DNA from: Streptomyces sp. NBC_01232
GTDB taxonomy: Bacteria; Actinomycetota; Actinomycetes; Streptomycetales; Streptomycetaceae
DNA length: 64,000 bases
Direction: 5' to 3'
Assembly (NCBI RefSeq): GCF_035989885.1
Contig: NZ_CP108518.1
Coordinates: forward strand, 2,484,501 to 2,548,500
Part shown: positions 46,177 to 55,101 of the stretch, in pieces
How the letters are laid out: every line of letters starts with the position of its first letter
Position numbering within the stretch: the first letter of the stretch is position 1
Program-made: the position numbers and the translations under genes
Notes under the pieces: model-generated
Database searches by the model: none
The model's input: only the letters and a program-made list of their open reading frames with translations
Told to the model about the DNA's origin: nothing

Positions 46177-46986
46177 CTAGCGGCAGACCTGGCGCCAGGC
46201 GTCCAGGTCGTAGCGCTTCTGCAGGGAGCTGAGCTTCGCCTCGCGCGCCGCCGGGCACCACCGGCTCAGCCGGCCCTCGTACTCGACGTGGAAGACGGCC
46301 TTGCCCGCGTCGATGAACGGGGCGTACCGCTCGCACTCCTCGTACTCCATGCACTGCTCGTTCACCGCGAAGTCGAAGTCGGCCACCAGCTGCGGGATCT
46401 GGTCCAGGTCGTTCTTCAGCCCGACCGACATGCCCCGGTCGTGCGCGAGCCGGGCGACCAGACGGTTGTACTTCAGCTGGTCGTCGGCGGTCAGCGGGAA
46501 GCCGGACCGGTTGGCGTAGCCGTCCATATTGTCGGGCTCCACCGCGTCGAAGCCCTTCTCCCTGCACATGTCGAACCGTTTCCCCATCAGCGGTTCCAGC
46601 TCGGCGGCGCGCCGGATGTCGAGCCAGCGCTCGCCCTCCCAGCCGTTGCCCTCCCCCAGCAGCGCCTTCGGGAAGGCGTCGGCGTCCGGCCGGAAGTCCT
46701 CCCAGGCACCGGTGGAGATGTAGCAGATGGTCTTGCGGCCGGCCTTCTTCAGGGTGGCGATCTGTTCCTTGGTGGTGTTGAACCCGTCGACGTCGTACAC
46801 GGCCGCCTTCACCGTGGTGTCGAGCTTCCCGGTGAGCTGCCACTGCCAGCCGACTCCCGGCTTCGGCTGCCACCGCTGACCCGGCGCCGGGTCGGACGAC
46901 AGTTCGTCCCGTTCCGGTTCCGGCTGCGACGTACAGGCGGCGAGCAGCAGCAGGGGGACGGCCAGCAGGAGTCCGACCCTTCTCAT
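46177..46986 (-). CDS. Endo-alpha-1,4-polygalactosaminidase (GH114) lipoprotein
   Basis: A 269-residue lipoprotein (LLLLAACTSQ) with a TIM-barrel GH114 domain. Typical segments are WQWQLTGKLDT, AAVYDVDGFNTTKEQI, TICYISTGAWEDFRPD, FDAVEPDNMDGY and SVGLKNDLDQIPQL; the acidic residues of YDVDG and VEPDNMD are the likely catalytic ones. Family members, such as fungal Ega3, cut galactosamine-rich alpha-1,4 chains, which are deacetylated galactosaminogalactan or Pel. It is the last gene of the five-gene operon and overlaps the Spherulin-4 gene by 4 bp. Confidence 0.9.
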   Translation of the reverse strand: MRRVGLLLAVPLLLLAACTSQPEPERDELSSDPAPGQRWQPKPGVGWQWQLTGKLDTTVKAAVYDVDGFNTTKEQIATLKKAGRKTICYISTGAWEDFRPDADAFPKALLGEGNGWEGERWLDIRRAAELEPLMGKRFDMCREKGFDAVEPDNMDGYANRSGFPLTADDQLKYNRLVARLAHDRGMSVGLKNDLDQIPQLVADFDFAVNEQCMEYEECERYAPFIDAGKAVFHVEYEGRLSRWCPAAREAKLSSLQKRYDLDAWRQVCR

Positions 46987-47687
46987 CCCGCCGCCTCCAG
47001 CTCGTACGGGAGGGTGCCCCAGGGGTGCGCGCCGCTGCCGGGGACGGCGCAGTGCACCCCGGCCCCGCGTTCGGCGGCGAGTTCCTCGGCGAGCCGGGCG
47101 GCGAGCGCGCCCGGCGGGACGGCGTACACGAGGTGGCAGAACCGCTGGGCCGGGTGGTCCGCCGTCCAGGACGGCGCGGCGTCCGCGTTCCGGTAGGCGT
47201 CCCAGGGTCCCTCGAAGGTGACGAGGAGGTCGGCGAGTTCGGCGTAGCCGGGGTGCGGGTGGACCCCGTGGTTGAGGACGAGGGTGCGGGCGCCCGCGGC
47301 ACGGGCGGCGACCGCCAGGCGCCCGTAGTGCGGGAGCAGCTCCGGGTCGGCGGAGGCCTGGTCGAGGAAGGCCCCGTCGGCGGCGTACCAGTCGCGGTGG
47401 CGCAGCAGGTCCTGCACCACCTCGGCGTGCGGGCGCCTCCCGTAGTCGGTGTCGGCGTACCCGAGGACGGGTACGCCGGCCTCGCGCAGCCGCTCGGCGA
47501 CGAGGGCGAACCGCTCGTCGCGGGCGGCACCCGGCCCGCTGTCGGGGTTGAGCACCACCGAGTGCAGCCGGCCCGCGGAGCGGATGAGCCGCTCCCAGGC
47601 CTCCGGCCGGTCGGCGGGATGCTCGTACAGGGGCACCAGCAGCATGGGGTCCTTCTCCTCGGGCGTGGCGTACGGATCGTGCGTCAT
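46983..47687 (-). CDS. Spherulin-4 family (GH135-like) glycoside hydrolase
   Basis: A 234-residue protein of the Spherulin-4/Sph3 family, whose fungal member is an endo-alpha-1,4-N-acetylgalactosaminidase needed to make galactosaminogalactan. Conserved segments: LLVPLYEHP, SVVLNPDSGPG, VLGYADTDYGRR, DGAFLDQASAD, and LVLNHGVHPHPGY. The acidic and asparagine residues of these loops line the expected active site. It has no signal peptide with the ATG at 47687, so it may act in the cytosol or be exported in some other way; this is unlike the membrane-bound fungal enzyme. Starts and stops overlap both neighbours by 4 bp (ATGA). Confidence 0.88.
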   Translation of the reverse strand: MTHDPYATPEEKDPMLLVPLYEHPADRPEAWERLIRSAGRLHSVVLNPDSGPGAARDERFALVAERLREAGVPVLGYADTDYGRRPHAEVVQDLLRHRDWYAADGAFLDQASADPELLPHYGRLAVAARAAGARTLVLNHGVHPHPGYAELADLLVTFEGPWDAYRNADAAPSWTADHPAQRFCHLVYAVPPGALAARLAEELAAERGAGVHCAVPGSGAHPWGTLPYELEAAG

Positions 47688-49243
47688 CGGTGGGCGGTCG
47701 CGCGGCCGAGGAGCAGGCAGACCAGGGCGGCCAGTACGGCGGCGGCCGCGCCCGCGACCACCAGCTGGACCGCCCGGGGCTGGCCCAGTCCGGTCAGCAG
47801 GGCCAGGCTCTGGGCGACGGCGGCGGAGGCGCAGACCACGGCCGCGGGCCGGACCGCCCCGAAGGACTGCAGGAGCAGCCCGGTCCACATGACGGCCCCG
47901 AGCAGCAGCAGGGTCGCGATGCGGACTCCGGTGAGGACGGGGGCGTCCGGCCAGAGCAGGGTGCCGGTCAGCCCGAGGGCCAGCAGGACCGTCAGGTAGA
48001 GGGCGAGGCACCGGCCGAGGGTGGCGAGCATCCGCCGCCGGAAGGCCCGGGGCGAGCGGGCCCCCTGGAGCCCGGAGAGGCTGCCGCTGCGGAACCGGTG
48101 GAGCAGCCATTCGGCAGGGCCCATGCTGAGGGTGAGGGCAACCGCGGAGGGGGCGGCGACCGCCTCGGCGGGTCCGCCGGCGAGCACCTCCCCGAGGGCG
48201 GCGTACAGCACGAGCAGTCCGGTGCCGAGGCCGAAGACCCCGTACGGGACCGAGTCCCCGAGCCGGGGCCCGCGGTGTGCGAACTCCTCCTCGGCTCCGC
48301 GCAGCATCTGCCAGCGCACGGGGCCGTCCTTGCCGGGCCGGCGGTCCGCCCAGCCGCGGATCCGGTGGGCGGCGGCCCGTAGCCCGTCGGCCAGCGGGAG
48401 CTGCCGTACGGCCATGGTGCAGGCGGCCAGCAGGGACACCACGAGGAGGGACACCCTTACGGGCACGGGCAGGTCGACGAAGAGCACGAGCAGCGCTCCG
48501 GCGGCCATCGGGGCGAGTGCGGCGAGCAGGACCCGTTCCCGGCCGAGGACGAGCAGGACGGTGGCGGCCCCGACGTAGAGGGCCTGTCCGGCGGCGAAGG
48601 CGTAGGAGAAGGGCGGCCCGCCGGGCACGGCCAGTGCGGCGGCGGTGCCCAGCAGGGATCCGACGGGCGCGCCGACGAGCAGGGTCCGCCCGGCGGCGCC
48701 GCGGTCGCCGAGGCCGAGCCAGGAGTAGGCCCGGTGGGAGAGGGTCTGGTCCCAGACCCAGCCGATGAGCGCACCGGCGAGCAGGGTGAGCGTTCCGGCG
48801 GGCAGGCCGAGGCGGTCCTGCGGGCCTTCGAGCAGGGGCGCGCCGAGCAGGTAGGCCAGGCCGGGCAGGGCGAAGATCACCCCGCGCAGGAGACAGGCGG
48901 TGAGGGAGACCTTCCAGGGGTCGGGGGCGGCGCCCGGCTCCGGGAAGGAGCGGGGCACCCGGGCGAAGAGTTCCTCGGCGAGTCCGAAGGAGTCGTGCCG
49001 GCCGTAGGTGAGCCGGATGTACTCGTCCGTCATGCCGTCGGACTCGAGGATGGCGGCGATCTCGTCGGGGTGGACGGCGGAGGCGATGAACGCGTCGAGG
49101 CGCTCGGCGAGTTCGTCCATCGGGTCGGCGGCGGTGGCGCCGGGGCCGTCGCGCCGCGGCCGGGGGATGGCCGGGAGCGTGTCGGCGGCGGGGCCGGTGC
49201 CCGTGCCCGGACCGGGCGGTTTCAGCCAGAGGGATCCGCTCAC
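47684..49243 (-). CDS. Polytopic membrane protein of the PelF-linked operon (possible PelG counterpart)
   Basis: A 519-residue protein. The GTG at 49243 overlaps the pelF stop (GTGA). The first 150 residues are cytosolic, with a Pro/Gly-rich tail then MDELAERLDAFIASAVHPDE and DGMTDEYIRLTYGRHDSFGLAEELF. About 11-12 helices follow, to ATAHR. Sequence similarity to PelG is not obvious by eye, but the position after a PelF-type transferase and the helix number fit a flippase or export subunit. The call beyond membrane protein is inference. Confidence 0.75.
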   Translation of the reverse strand: MSGSLWLKPPGPGTGTGPAADTLPAIPRPRRDGPGATAADPMDELAERLDAFIASAVHPDEIAAILESDGMTDEYIRLTYGRHDSFGLAEELFARVPRSFPEPGAAPDPWKVSLTACLLRGVIFALPGLAYLLGAPLLEGPQDRLGLPAGTLTLLAGALIGWVWDQTLSHRAYSWLGLGDRGAAGRTLLVGAPVGSLLGTAAALAVPGGPPFSYAFAAGQALYVGAATVLLVLGRERVLLAALAPMAAGALLVLFVDLPVPVRVSLLVVSLLAACTMAVRQLPLADGLRAAAHRIRGWADRRPGKDGPVRWQMLRGAEEEFAHRGPRLGDSVPYGVFGLGTGLLVLYAALGEVLAGGPAEAVAAPSAVALTLSMGPAEWLLHRFRSGSLSGLQGARSPRAFRRRMLATLGRCLALYLTVLLALGLTGTLLWPDAPVLTGVRIATLLLLGAVMWTGLLLQSFGAVRPAAVVCASAAVAQSLALLTGLGQPRAVQLVVAGAAAAVLAALVCLLLGRATAHR

Positions 49244-50766
49244 CACAGGCTCCCGTCGGCGGCGAGTTCGCGATACCAGGGATCGGCGAGCCGCTGGGTC
49301 CATTCGTCGCCCGCGTGGACGGGCAGGACGGGCTGGCCGGCGAGTTCGCGGTAGATGTGCCGGAAGCCGTCCACGGACTGGTGGAGGGTGAACTTCTCCA
49401 CCACCCGCTTGCGGGACATCCGGCCCAGCTCGGCCCGGCGTTCGTCGTCGCGGAGCAGGGCGAGGGTGGCGCGGGCCATGGTCTCGGGCTCGCGCGGCGG
49501 TACGACGAGGCCGGTGTCGCCGACGGCCTCGCGGACTCCGCCGACGTCGGTGGAGACGGTGGTGCGGCCGCAGGACATGGCCTCGATGATGCTGAAGGGG
49601 AAGCCCTCGCTGATGGAGGAGAGCATGACGACGCTGCCGGCCGCGTAGGCCCGGGCCACCTGCTCGATGCGGCCCTCGTAGGTGATCCCGTCGCTCACGC
49701 CGAGTTCGGCGGCGAGCTTCTCCAGGCGGAGCTTGTACTCCTCGCAGCCGGGCGGGACGGGGCCGAAGAGGCGCAGCCTCAGGGCGGGCAGCTCCTCGCG
49801 CATGAAGGCGTAGGCCCGGATGAGGGTTTCGAGGTCCTTGATCGGGTCGACGCGGCCGCACCAGCTGAGGGTGGGCACGTCCGGTTCGGGGCCGGCCTCG
49901 GGGAAGGCGTGCGGGTCGACGCCGTTGTAGACGGTGCGGATACGTTCCGACTCGGCGCCTCCGCGCTCCTCCCAGCGGCGGTTGTACTGGTTGCAGGGGG
50001 TGATCAGGTCGGCCTGCCGGTAGCCCTCGGTGTTGAGCTCGCGGTAGAAGCCGAGCATGAGCGCCTTGACGGGCCAGCGCTGGGCGGCGCTGCGGTAGCC
50101 GAGGTAGCGCTCGCGGAGGTAGATGCCGTGCTCGGTGAGCAGGAAGGGAACCCCGTCGAGGTATTTGGCGGCGAGGGCCGGGAGGGTGGCCAGTCCGCTG
50201 CTGACGGCGTGCGCGACGCTGTCGGGCGGGATCCGGACGCTCAGCGGGCGCAGCGCGTGTTCCAGCAGGTCGGTGGCGGTGAGCGCGTCGTGGATGGTGG
50301 GCTCGGCCTCGGCGGTGGCGAGACCGGGGCGGGTCCATACGTTCATCAGCAGGCGCAGAACCGATTCGGAACGCAGGGCCGGTGCGAGTTTCCCGGCCCG
50401 GGCGAGGACGGTCAGTTCGCGCAGGGCCTCGGAGAAGGTGTGCCGGGCGGGATCGCCCGCGGGGTCGAGGAGGGAGAGCAGGAAGCTCTCGTAGACCTCG
50501 GTGAAGCGGCGCTGCGCCCTGCCGCGCAGGCCCGACCGGCGGATGCGCGAGGGGAGCGGTCCCCAGAGCGGGAAGGACGTGTGCCGGTAGACGTTGCGGG
50601 GCAGTTCCCAGGTGACCGGCTCGCGTCCGGAGCCGGTCAGGGCTATGACGTTGAAGTCGACCTCCGGCATGCCTCGTACCAGTTGGTCGCACCAGGTGCT
50701 GACGCCCCCGTGGACGTGCGGATAGGTGCCTTCGGTGAGCATGGTGACGTGACGCCCATGACTCAT
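49240..50766 (-). CDS. pelF: PelF-type GT4 glycosyltransferase
   Basis: A 508-residue cytosolic transferase. It begins MSHGRHVTMLTEGTYPHVHGGVSTW, the characteristic PelF start, and continues with VNAV-type segments, LLTEHGIYLRERYLGY, LSWCGRVDPIKDLETLIRAY and SISEGFPFSIIEAMSCGR with the two donor-site glutamates. PelF uses UDP-sugars (in Pseudomonas Pel, UDP-GalNAc) to build the polymer. It starts 93 bp downstream of the deacetylase gene and overlaps the membrane-protein gene by 4 bp. Confidence 0.93.
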   Translation of the reverse strand: MSHGRHVTMLTEGTYPHVHGGVSTWCDQLVRGMPEVDFNVIALTGSGREPVTWELPRNVYRHTSFPLWGPLPSRIRRSGLRGRAQRRFTEVYESFLLSLLDPAGDPARHTFSEALRELTVLARAGKLAPALRSESVLRLLMNVWTRPGLATAEAEPTIHDALTATDLLEHALRPLSVRIPPDSVAHAVSSGLATLPALAAKYLDGVPFLLTEHGIYLRERYLGYRSAAQRWPVKALMLGFYRELNTEGYRQADLITPCNQYNRRWEERGGAESERIRTVYNGVDPHAFPEAGPEPDVPTLSWCGRVDPIKDLETLIRAYAFMREELPALRLRLFGPVPPGCEEYKLRLEKLAAELGVSDGITYEGRIEQVARAYAAGSVVMLSSISEGFPFSIIEAMSCGRTTVSTDVGGVREAVGDTGLVVPPREPETMARATLALLRDDERRAELGRMSRKRVVEKFTLHQSVDGFRHIYRELAGQPVLPVHAGDEWTQRLADPWYRELAADGSLW

Positions 50767-50859
50767 GCGGTGTGTCCCCCCAGGACGGAAAAGGGGCCGG
50801 CGCCCGTGGGTTCGCGGAGCGCCGGCGCTAGGTGGTACTGGTGTTGGCTTGCGGGTCGG

Positions 50860-52887
50860 TCAGCTGGGCAGCTTGAGCGTGACGGCGCTCTGGAGCAGCT
50901 CGGGACCAGTCCAGGTGGAGCGGTTGCCGGCGTACGCGGTGCCGAAGTCGGCGGTGCCGAGCAGCATTTGCTTCTTGGTGCCGTTGGGAGCGGTGACCGG
51001 GGCGACGACTCCGGAGGGCGCCTTGATGGTGACGTCGTTGCCGATGCGGTAGGCGGTGACCTTGCCGTCCGCGAGTGCCTTGTCCCAGGCGGCGCGGCGC
51101 TGGAACTCGACGCCGGTGTCCTTCATGCTCTGGTTGACGATCGGAGCGCTGGGGGCGTAGAGGGCGCGGTAGGTGTCGAGGACCTGGTTGAGCACGGGGT
51201 AGAGGGTGCGGTCCTCGGCGAGGTTGGACTGGTGGACGTAGTGCGGCCGCGGGTCGTTGGCCAGGACGTGGCGCAGGGCGGTGCGGGCCTCGGCCGGGAC
51301 GATGGTGCTGAGGTAGCCGGTGTTGACGTCCAGCGGGGCCGGCAGGCAGGTGGAGGTGCCCGGGTTGTCCTCGCAGATGCCGCTGCCGCCGTGGGCGCGG
51401 CTGGTGTAGATCCAGTTGTACTCGTCGGCCATCTCGGCGTTGGTGCCCGTGTTGTAGTACACGTTCATCGGGTGCCGGGGGACCGTGAGGGCGGAGCCGA
51501 CCGCTCGCTGCGCGGGTTCGCGGGAGTTGTCGCTGCCGGCCCACTTGACCCCGTTGTCGGCGAGGGCGCCGGCCAGGTTGGGGTTGTCCGCGGGCTGCTG
51601 CGGCCCGGTCTTGAGCCCGGAGTGCTCGCCGGTGACCAGCTCGGTCCGGTCGAGGGTGATCCCCTTGGACGCGGCCCAGTTGTTGTTGTCGCGGATCTGG
51701 GCGGAGATCTCGGCGCGGCTCATGTACTGGATCGCGCCGGCGGCGTTCTTCGTACAGGTCCACGGGGTGACGGCGGTGTTCTGGATGCAGCCGAGGAACG
51801 GGTGGGTGTAGGTGTGGTTCATCCAGCGGTACTTGGCGCGGTCGGCGACGAGCTGGGCGGTCATCGCGTCGACGCCGCCGTTCTCGGCCTTCCACTCCTC
51901 GCCGGCTCCGCCGTTGAAGAGCATGTCGAGCTTGAAGCTCTTGGAGGTCTGCCACTGCGCCGCGTACACGGCGTCGGCGGCGGACATCCGGATGGTGCTC
52001 TCCTTGCCCTCGCCGCCCGCGCAGGCGTAGTCGCCCGGCGTGCAGTTCAGGTCCTTGTTCCAGCGGGCGTCGGGGGCGAAGACGTCGTCGACGTGGACCG
52101 CGAAGTAGTTGCGGCTCTGGCCGAGGTGCACCCCCTGGGTCAGCCAGTCGACGATGCCGCGGGCGAGCAGCCGGAACTGCTGCTGGTACTGGTTGTAGCC
52201 GAAGGTGACGACCAGTTCGCTGCGTCCGTCGTGGGTGTACTCGCCGACGAGCGAGGCGCGTCCGGTACCGACCGGGGCGTCCAGGTAGCTGGTGTAGCCG
52301 GGCCGGGGCTTGCCCATGAACCCGAAGCTCTCGGGGACGAGCGCGGAGTTGTCCTCGAAGGTGACCTGGCCGCCGAGGTAGGCGAACGGGCCGGCCTTGC
52401 CCGCGGTGGTGACGGCGGCCTGGGTGCCGTCGAGCTGGCCGCTGTAGCCCCCGTTGTCGGTGTATTCCAGCCCGACTCCCGGGTGGGACCAGGTGTAGGC
52501 GTCGACCTGGCGGATCCCGTACGTCGTCTCGTAGGCGGCGAGCGCGGCCATCTCGGCCGAGCCCTCGCCGAACGGGTTCTCGTTCGGCAGGACGACACCC
52601 TGGTACTTGGCGCGCGGACGGCCGTCCACGGTGTCGCTGAGGAAGCCCGCGTTGATGACCGGGCGGCCGCTGCTGCCCAGCTGGACGCGGGTGTAGGGCA
52701 CCCCCGTGTCGCGGAGTTCCGCGGTGATCGCCTCGACCGAGCTGCCGCCGTCGTCGACGACCAGCACCTTCAGGTCGATGCGCGGTGTCACGGCCGCCGT
52801 GGCGGTCGCGGCGGGTACTGCCACGGACACCAGGGCGGCTGCGGCCATCATCGCCGCGACCCTGTTCATCCGATTCTTGTTGACCAT
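50860..52887 (-). CDS. Secreted Agd3-like polysaccharide deacetylase (CE18-type)
   Basis: A 675-residue exported protein. A signal peptide (residues 1-33, ending ATATAA) follows an ATG at 52887 with GGAAAGG upstream; the frame stays open 84 more codons but those are leader. Residues 35-240 look like a carbohydrate-binding or flavodoxin-like domain (KVLVVDDGGSSVEAI, VVLPNENPFGEGS). The deacetylase part has the metal-site pattern HVDDVF (H265, D267, D268) and NHTYTHPF (H358, H362), as in NodB-type and Agd3 enzymes. A beta-rich C-terminal domain follows. It should remove acetyl groups from N-acetylgalactosamine polymers outside the cell. It heads the five-gene operon. Confidence 0.85.
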   Translation of the reverse strand: MVNKNRMNRVAAMMAAAALVSVAVPAATATAAVTPRIDLKVLVVDDGGSSVEAITAELRDTGVPYTRVQLGSSGRPVINAGFLSDTVDGRPRAKYQGVVLPNENPFGEGSAEMAALAAYETTYGIRQVDAYTWSHPGVGLEYTDNGGYSGQLDGTQAAVTTAGKAGPFAYLGGQVTFEDNSALVPESFGFMGKPRPGYTSYLDAPVGTGRASLVGEYTHDGRSELVVTFGYNQYQQQFRLLARGIVDWLTQGVHLGQSRNYFAVHVDDVFAPDARWNKDLNCTPGDYACAGGEGKESTIRMSAADAVYAAQWQTSKSFKLDMLFNGGAGEEWKAENGGVDAMTAQLVADRAKYRWMNHTYTHPFLGCIQNTAVTPWTCTKNAAGAIQYMSRAEISAQIRDNNNWAASKGITLDRTELVTGEHSGLKTGPQQPADNPNLAGALADNGVKWAGSDNSREPAQRAVGSALTVPRHPMNVYYNTGTNAEMADEYNWIYTSRAHGGSGICEDNPGTSTCLPAPLDVNTGYLSTIVPAEARTALRHVLANDPRPHYVHQSNLAEDRTLYPVLNQVLDTYRALYAPSAPIVNQSMKDTGVEFQRRAAWDKALADGKVTAYRIGNDVTIKAPSGVVAPVTAPNGTKKQMLLGTADFGTAYAGNRSTWTGPELLQSAVTLKLPS

Positions 52888-53231
52888 TTCGGCCTTTCCC
52901 CCCGCAGGCGTCCCTCGACTCGGCCCTGGCGGAGCGCCGGGCCTGGGAGGCTCTGTGGAAATCATGCAAAGGAACCCCGCGTCCCCTTGCGAGAGTGGAC
53001 CGAGTCTCTCGGACCTCGTCAGGTCTACGAGGCAAACCTGGAGCAGAGTCCACAGATGGGTGAACCTGATGGCGTCTTGATCGAACAACTTGCCAAACCT
53101 TCGAGTGACGTACGGACGAGCGCGTGCGCGTAGGCTCATTTCTGGCGGCCGTCGGGCCCGAATACGATCGCTACGGATGGCCGTCCACCCACTCGGCCCA
53201 CATACACAAACGGAAGCGAGACTTCACCACC
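52888..53231. other. Divergent intergenic region, agd3-like gene and pepA
   Basis: This 344-bp stretch holds the promoters of the exopolysaccharide operon (leftward) and pepA (rightward). I see no convincing hairpin or operator. Two in-frame extensions of the flanking genes enter it, but neither has homology-like features. Confidence 0.55.
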
Positions 53232-54770
53232 GTGACTGCTCTGACTCTCAGCACTGCCGGCGCGGCGACGCTCCGCGCCGACGCCCTCGTCGTCGGCGTG
53301 GCGAAGGGCCCCAAGGGGCCGATCGTCGCCGCGGGCGCCGAGGCCGTGGACAAGGCTTACGACGGTAAGCTCGCCGGCGTCCTCGACGCGCTCGGCGCCT
53401 CGGGGGCCGAAGGCGAGATCACCAAGCTGCCGGCCCCGGCAGGCCTCAAGGTCCCGGTCGTGCTGGCGGTGGGGCTCGGCTCCGTCCCCGAGAAGGACGA
53501 GTCGTTCGACGAGGAGGTGCTGCGCCGCGCCGCCGGCGCCGCCGCCCGCGCGCTGCACGGCAGCAAGAAGGCCGCCTTCGCGCTCCCGCTCGAGGACGCC
53601 TCGGCCGTCACCGCCGTCGCCGAGGGCGCGCTGCTGGGCGCGTACGCCTTCACCGCCTACCAGGGCGGCGAGAACAAGGTCCGCAAGGAGGCCAAGGGCG
53701 CGGCCCCGAAGGCCCCGCTGGCCGAGGTGGCCCTGCTGGGCGCCAAGCCCCGCGACAAGGAGCACAAGGCCGCCGTCGAGCGCGCCGCGGTCGTGGCCAC
53801 CGAGGTCAACATCGCCCGCGACCTGGTGAACACCCCGCCGAACGACCTGACCCCCGAGGCCTTCGCCGCGGTCGCCTCCGCGGCCGCGAAGGAGAACGGC
53901 ATCAAGGTCCAGGTCCTGGACGAGAAGGCCCTGGTCAAGGGTGGCTTCGGCGGCATCATGGGCGTCGGCAAGGGCTCCGAGAACCCGCCGCGCCTGGTGA
54001 AGCTCACCTACACCCACCCCAAGGCGGAGAAGACCCTGGCCTTCGTCGGCAAGGGCATCACCTACGACTCGGGCGGCATCTCCCTGAAGCCGGCCGGCCA
54101 CAACGAGACGATGAAGTGCGACATGGCCGGCGCCGCCGCCGTCTTCGCCTCCGTCGTCGCGGCCGCGAAGCTGGGCCTGCGGGTCAACGTCACCGGCTGG
54201 CTCGCGCTCGCCGAGAACATGCCGTCCGGCTCCGCCACCAAGCCCGGTGACGTGCTGCGCATGTACAGCGGCAAGACCGTCGAGGTCCTCAACACGGACG
54301 CCGAGGGCCGCCTGGTCCTCGGTGACGCCCTGACCAAGGCCTCCGAGGACAACCCGGACGCGATCGTCGACGTCGCGACCCTGACCGGCGCGATGGTGCT
54401 CGCCCTCGGCGACCGCACCTTCGGGATCATGGCGAACGACGACGCCTTCCGCACCTCGATCCACGAGATCGCCGAGGAGGTCGGCGAGTCCTCCTGGCCG
54501 ATGCCGCTCCCCGCCGAGCTGCGCAAGACCATGGACTCCCCCACCGCCGACATCGCGAACATGGGTGTCCGCATGGGCGGCGGCCTGGTGGCCGGCCTCT
54601 TCCTGCAGGAGTTCGTCGGCGAGGGCATCACCTGGGCCCACCTCGACATCGCCGGCCCGGCCTTCCACGAGGGCGCGCCGCACGGCTACACCCCCAAGGG
54701 CGGCACCGGCTCCGCCGTGCGCACCCTGGTGCGGCTGGCCGAGCGCACGGCCACGGGCGACCTGGGCTGA
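53232..54770 (+). CDS. pepA: Leucyl aminopeptidase (M17)
   Basis: A 512-residue two-metal aminopeptidase. The N-terminal macro-like domain (residues 1-170) precedes the catalytic domain with VGKGITYDSGGISLKP (metal-binding Asp), CDMAGAAAVFA (Asp), and NTDAEGRLVLGDAL (Asp, Glu, Arg), all intact. It releases N-terminal residues from peptides in the cytosol. I chose the GTG at 53232 (MTALTLSTAGAATLRADAL); the preceding 36 codons are open but read as leader. The purine-rich sequence upstream (GGAAGCGAGA) is rather distant. Confidence 0.95.
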   Translation: MTALTLSTAGAATLRADALVVGVAKGPKGPIVAAGAEAVDKAYDGKLAGVLDALGASGAEGEITKLPAPAGLKVPVVLAVGLGSVPEKDESFDEEVLRRAAGAAARALHGSKKAAFALPLEDASAVTAVAEGALLGAYAFTAYQGGENKVRKEAKGAAPKAPLAEVALLGAKPRDKEHKAAVERAAVVATEVNIARDLVNTPPNDLTPEAFAAVASAAAKENGIKVQVLDEKALVKGGFGGIMGVGKGSENPPRLVKLTYTHPKAEKTLAFVGKGITYDSGGISLKPAGHNETMKCDMAGAAAVFASVVAAAKLGLRVNVTGWLALAENMPSGSATKPGDVLRMYSGKTVEVLNTDAEGRLVLGDALTKASEDNPDAIVDVATLTGAMVLALGDRTFGIMANDDAFRTSIHEIAEEVGESSWPMPLPAELRKTMDSPTADIANMGVRMGGGLVAGLFLQEFVGEGITWAHLDIAGPAFHEGAPHGYTPKGGTGSAVRTLVRLAERTATGDLG

Positions 54771-54792
54771 CGTACCACGAGTGATGTGACGT

Positions 54793-54829
54793 GACGCACC
54801 CCGGGCCGGGTCAGGGCCCGGGGTGCGTC
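54793..54829 (+). terminator. Hairpin terminator after pepA
   Basis: A perfect 15-bp stem (54793-54807 with 54815-54829, 7-nt loop) lies 22 bp past the pepA stop. Confidence 0.83.
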
Positions 54830-54875
54830 CGTCCGTGTGCCGTGCGCGTCCGTCTCACGGCGAAACCTCAAGGAA

Positions 54876-54914
54876 TCGGTAGGTATCTCCGTAGGTACCT
54901 ACGCATCGGTAACC
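54876..54914 (+). promoter_or_regulatory. Palindromic candidate operator upstream of lpdA
   Basis: A perfect 14-base palindrome CGTAGGTACCTACG (54890-54903) is preceded by a related half-site CGGTAGGTA (54877-54885). It lies after the pepA terminator, about 200 bp before lpdA, in the right place for transcription control. Confidence 0.5.
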
Positions 54915-55101
54915 CTCGGTCCGGGTGGATCGCCCGATCACATCGTGGGCCCGGCGTCCCGCGTTCCCCCGACAAATGCGAAGATGGGTTCTCGGCAGGA
55001 CAGGGCCCCCACCACAGGGCCGAAGAAACAAGCGGCCGATTACCAGCCGCCGCCCGGTCACAGAGGACCGGTGCCCGGCGCACATGCATGGAGGACGTGA
55101 C

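Noticed and set aside
47684..50692. A 1002-residue fusion of the membrane protein with an upstream domain
   Set aside because: The upstream part is an off-frame reading of pelF; the GTG at 49243 in a GTGA overlap is the natural start.
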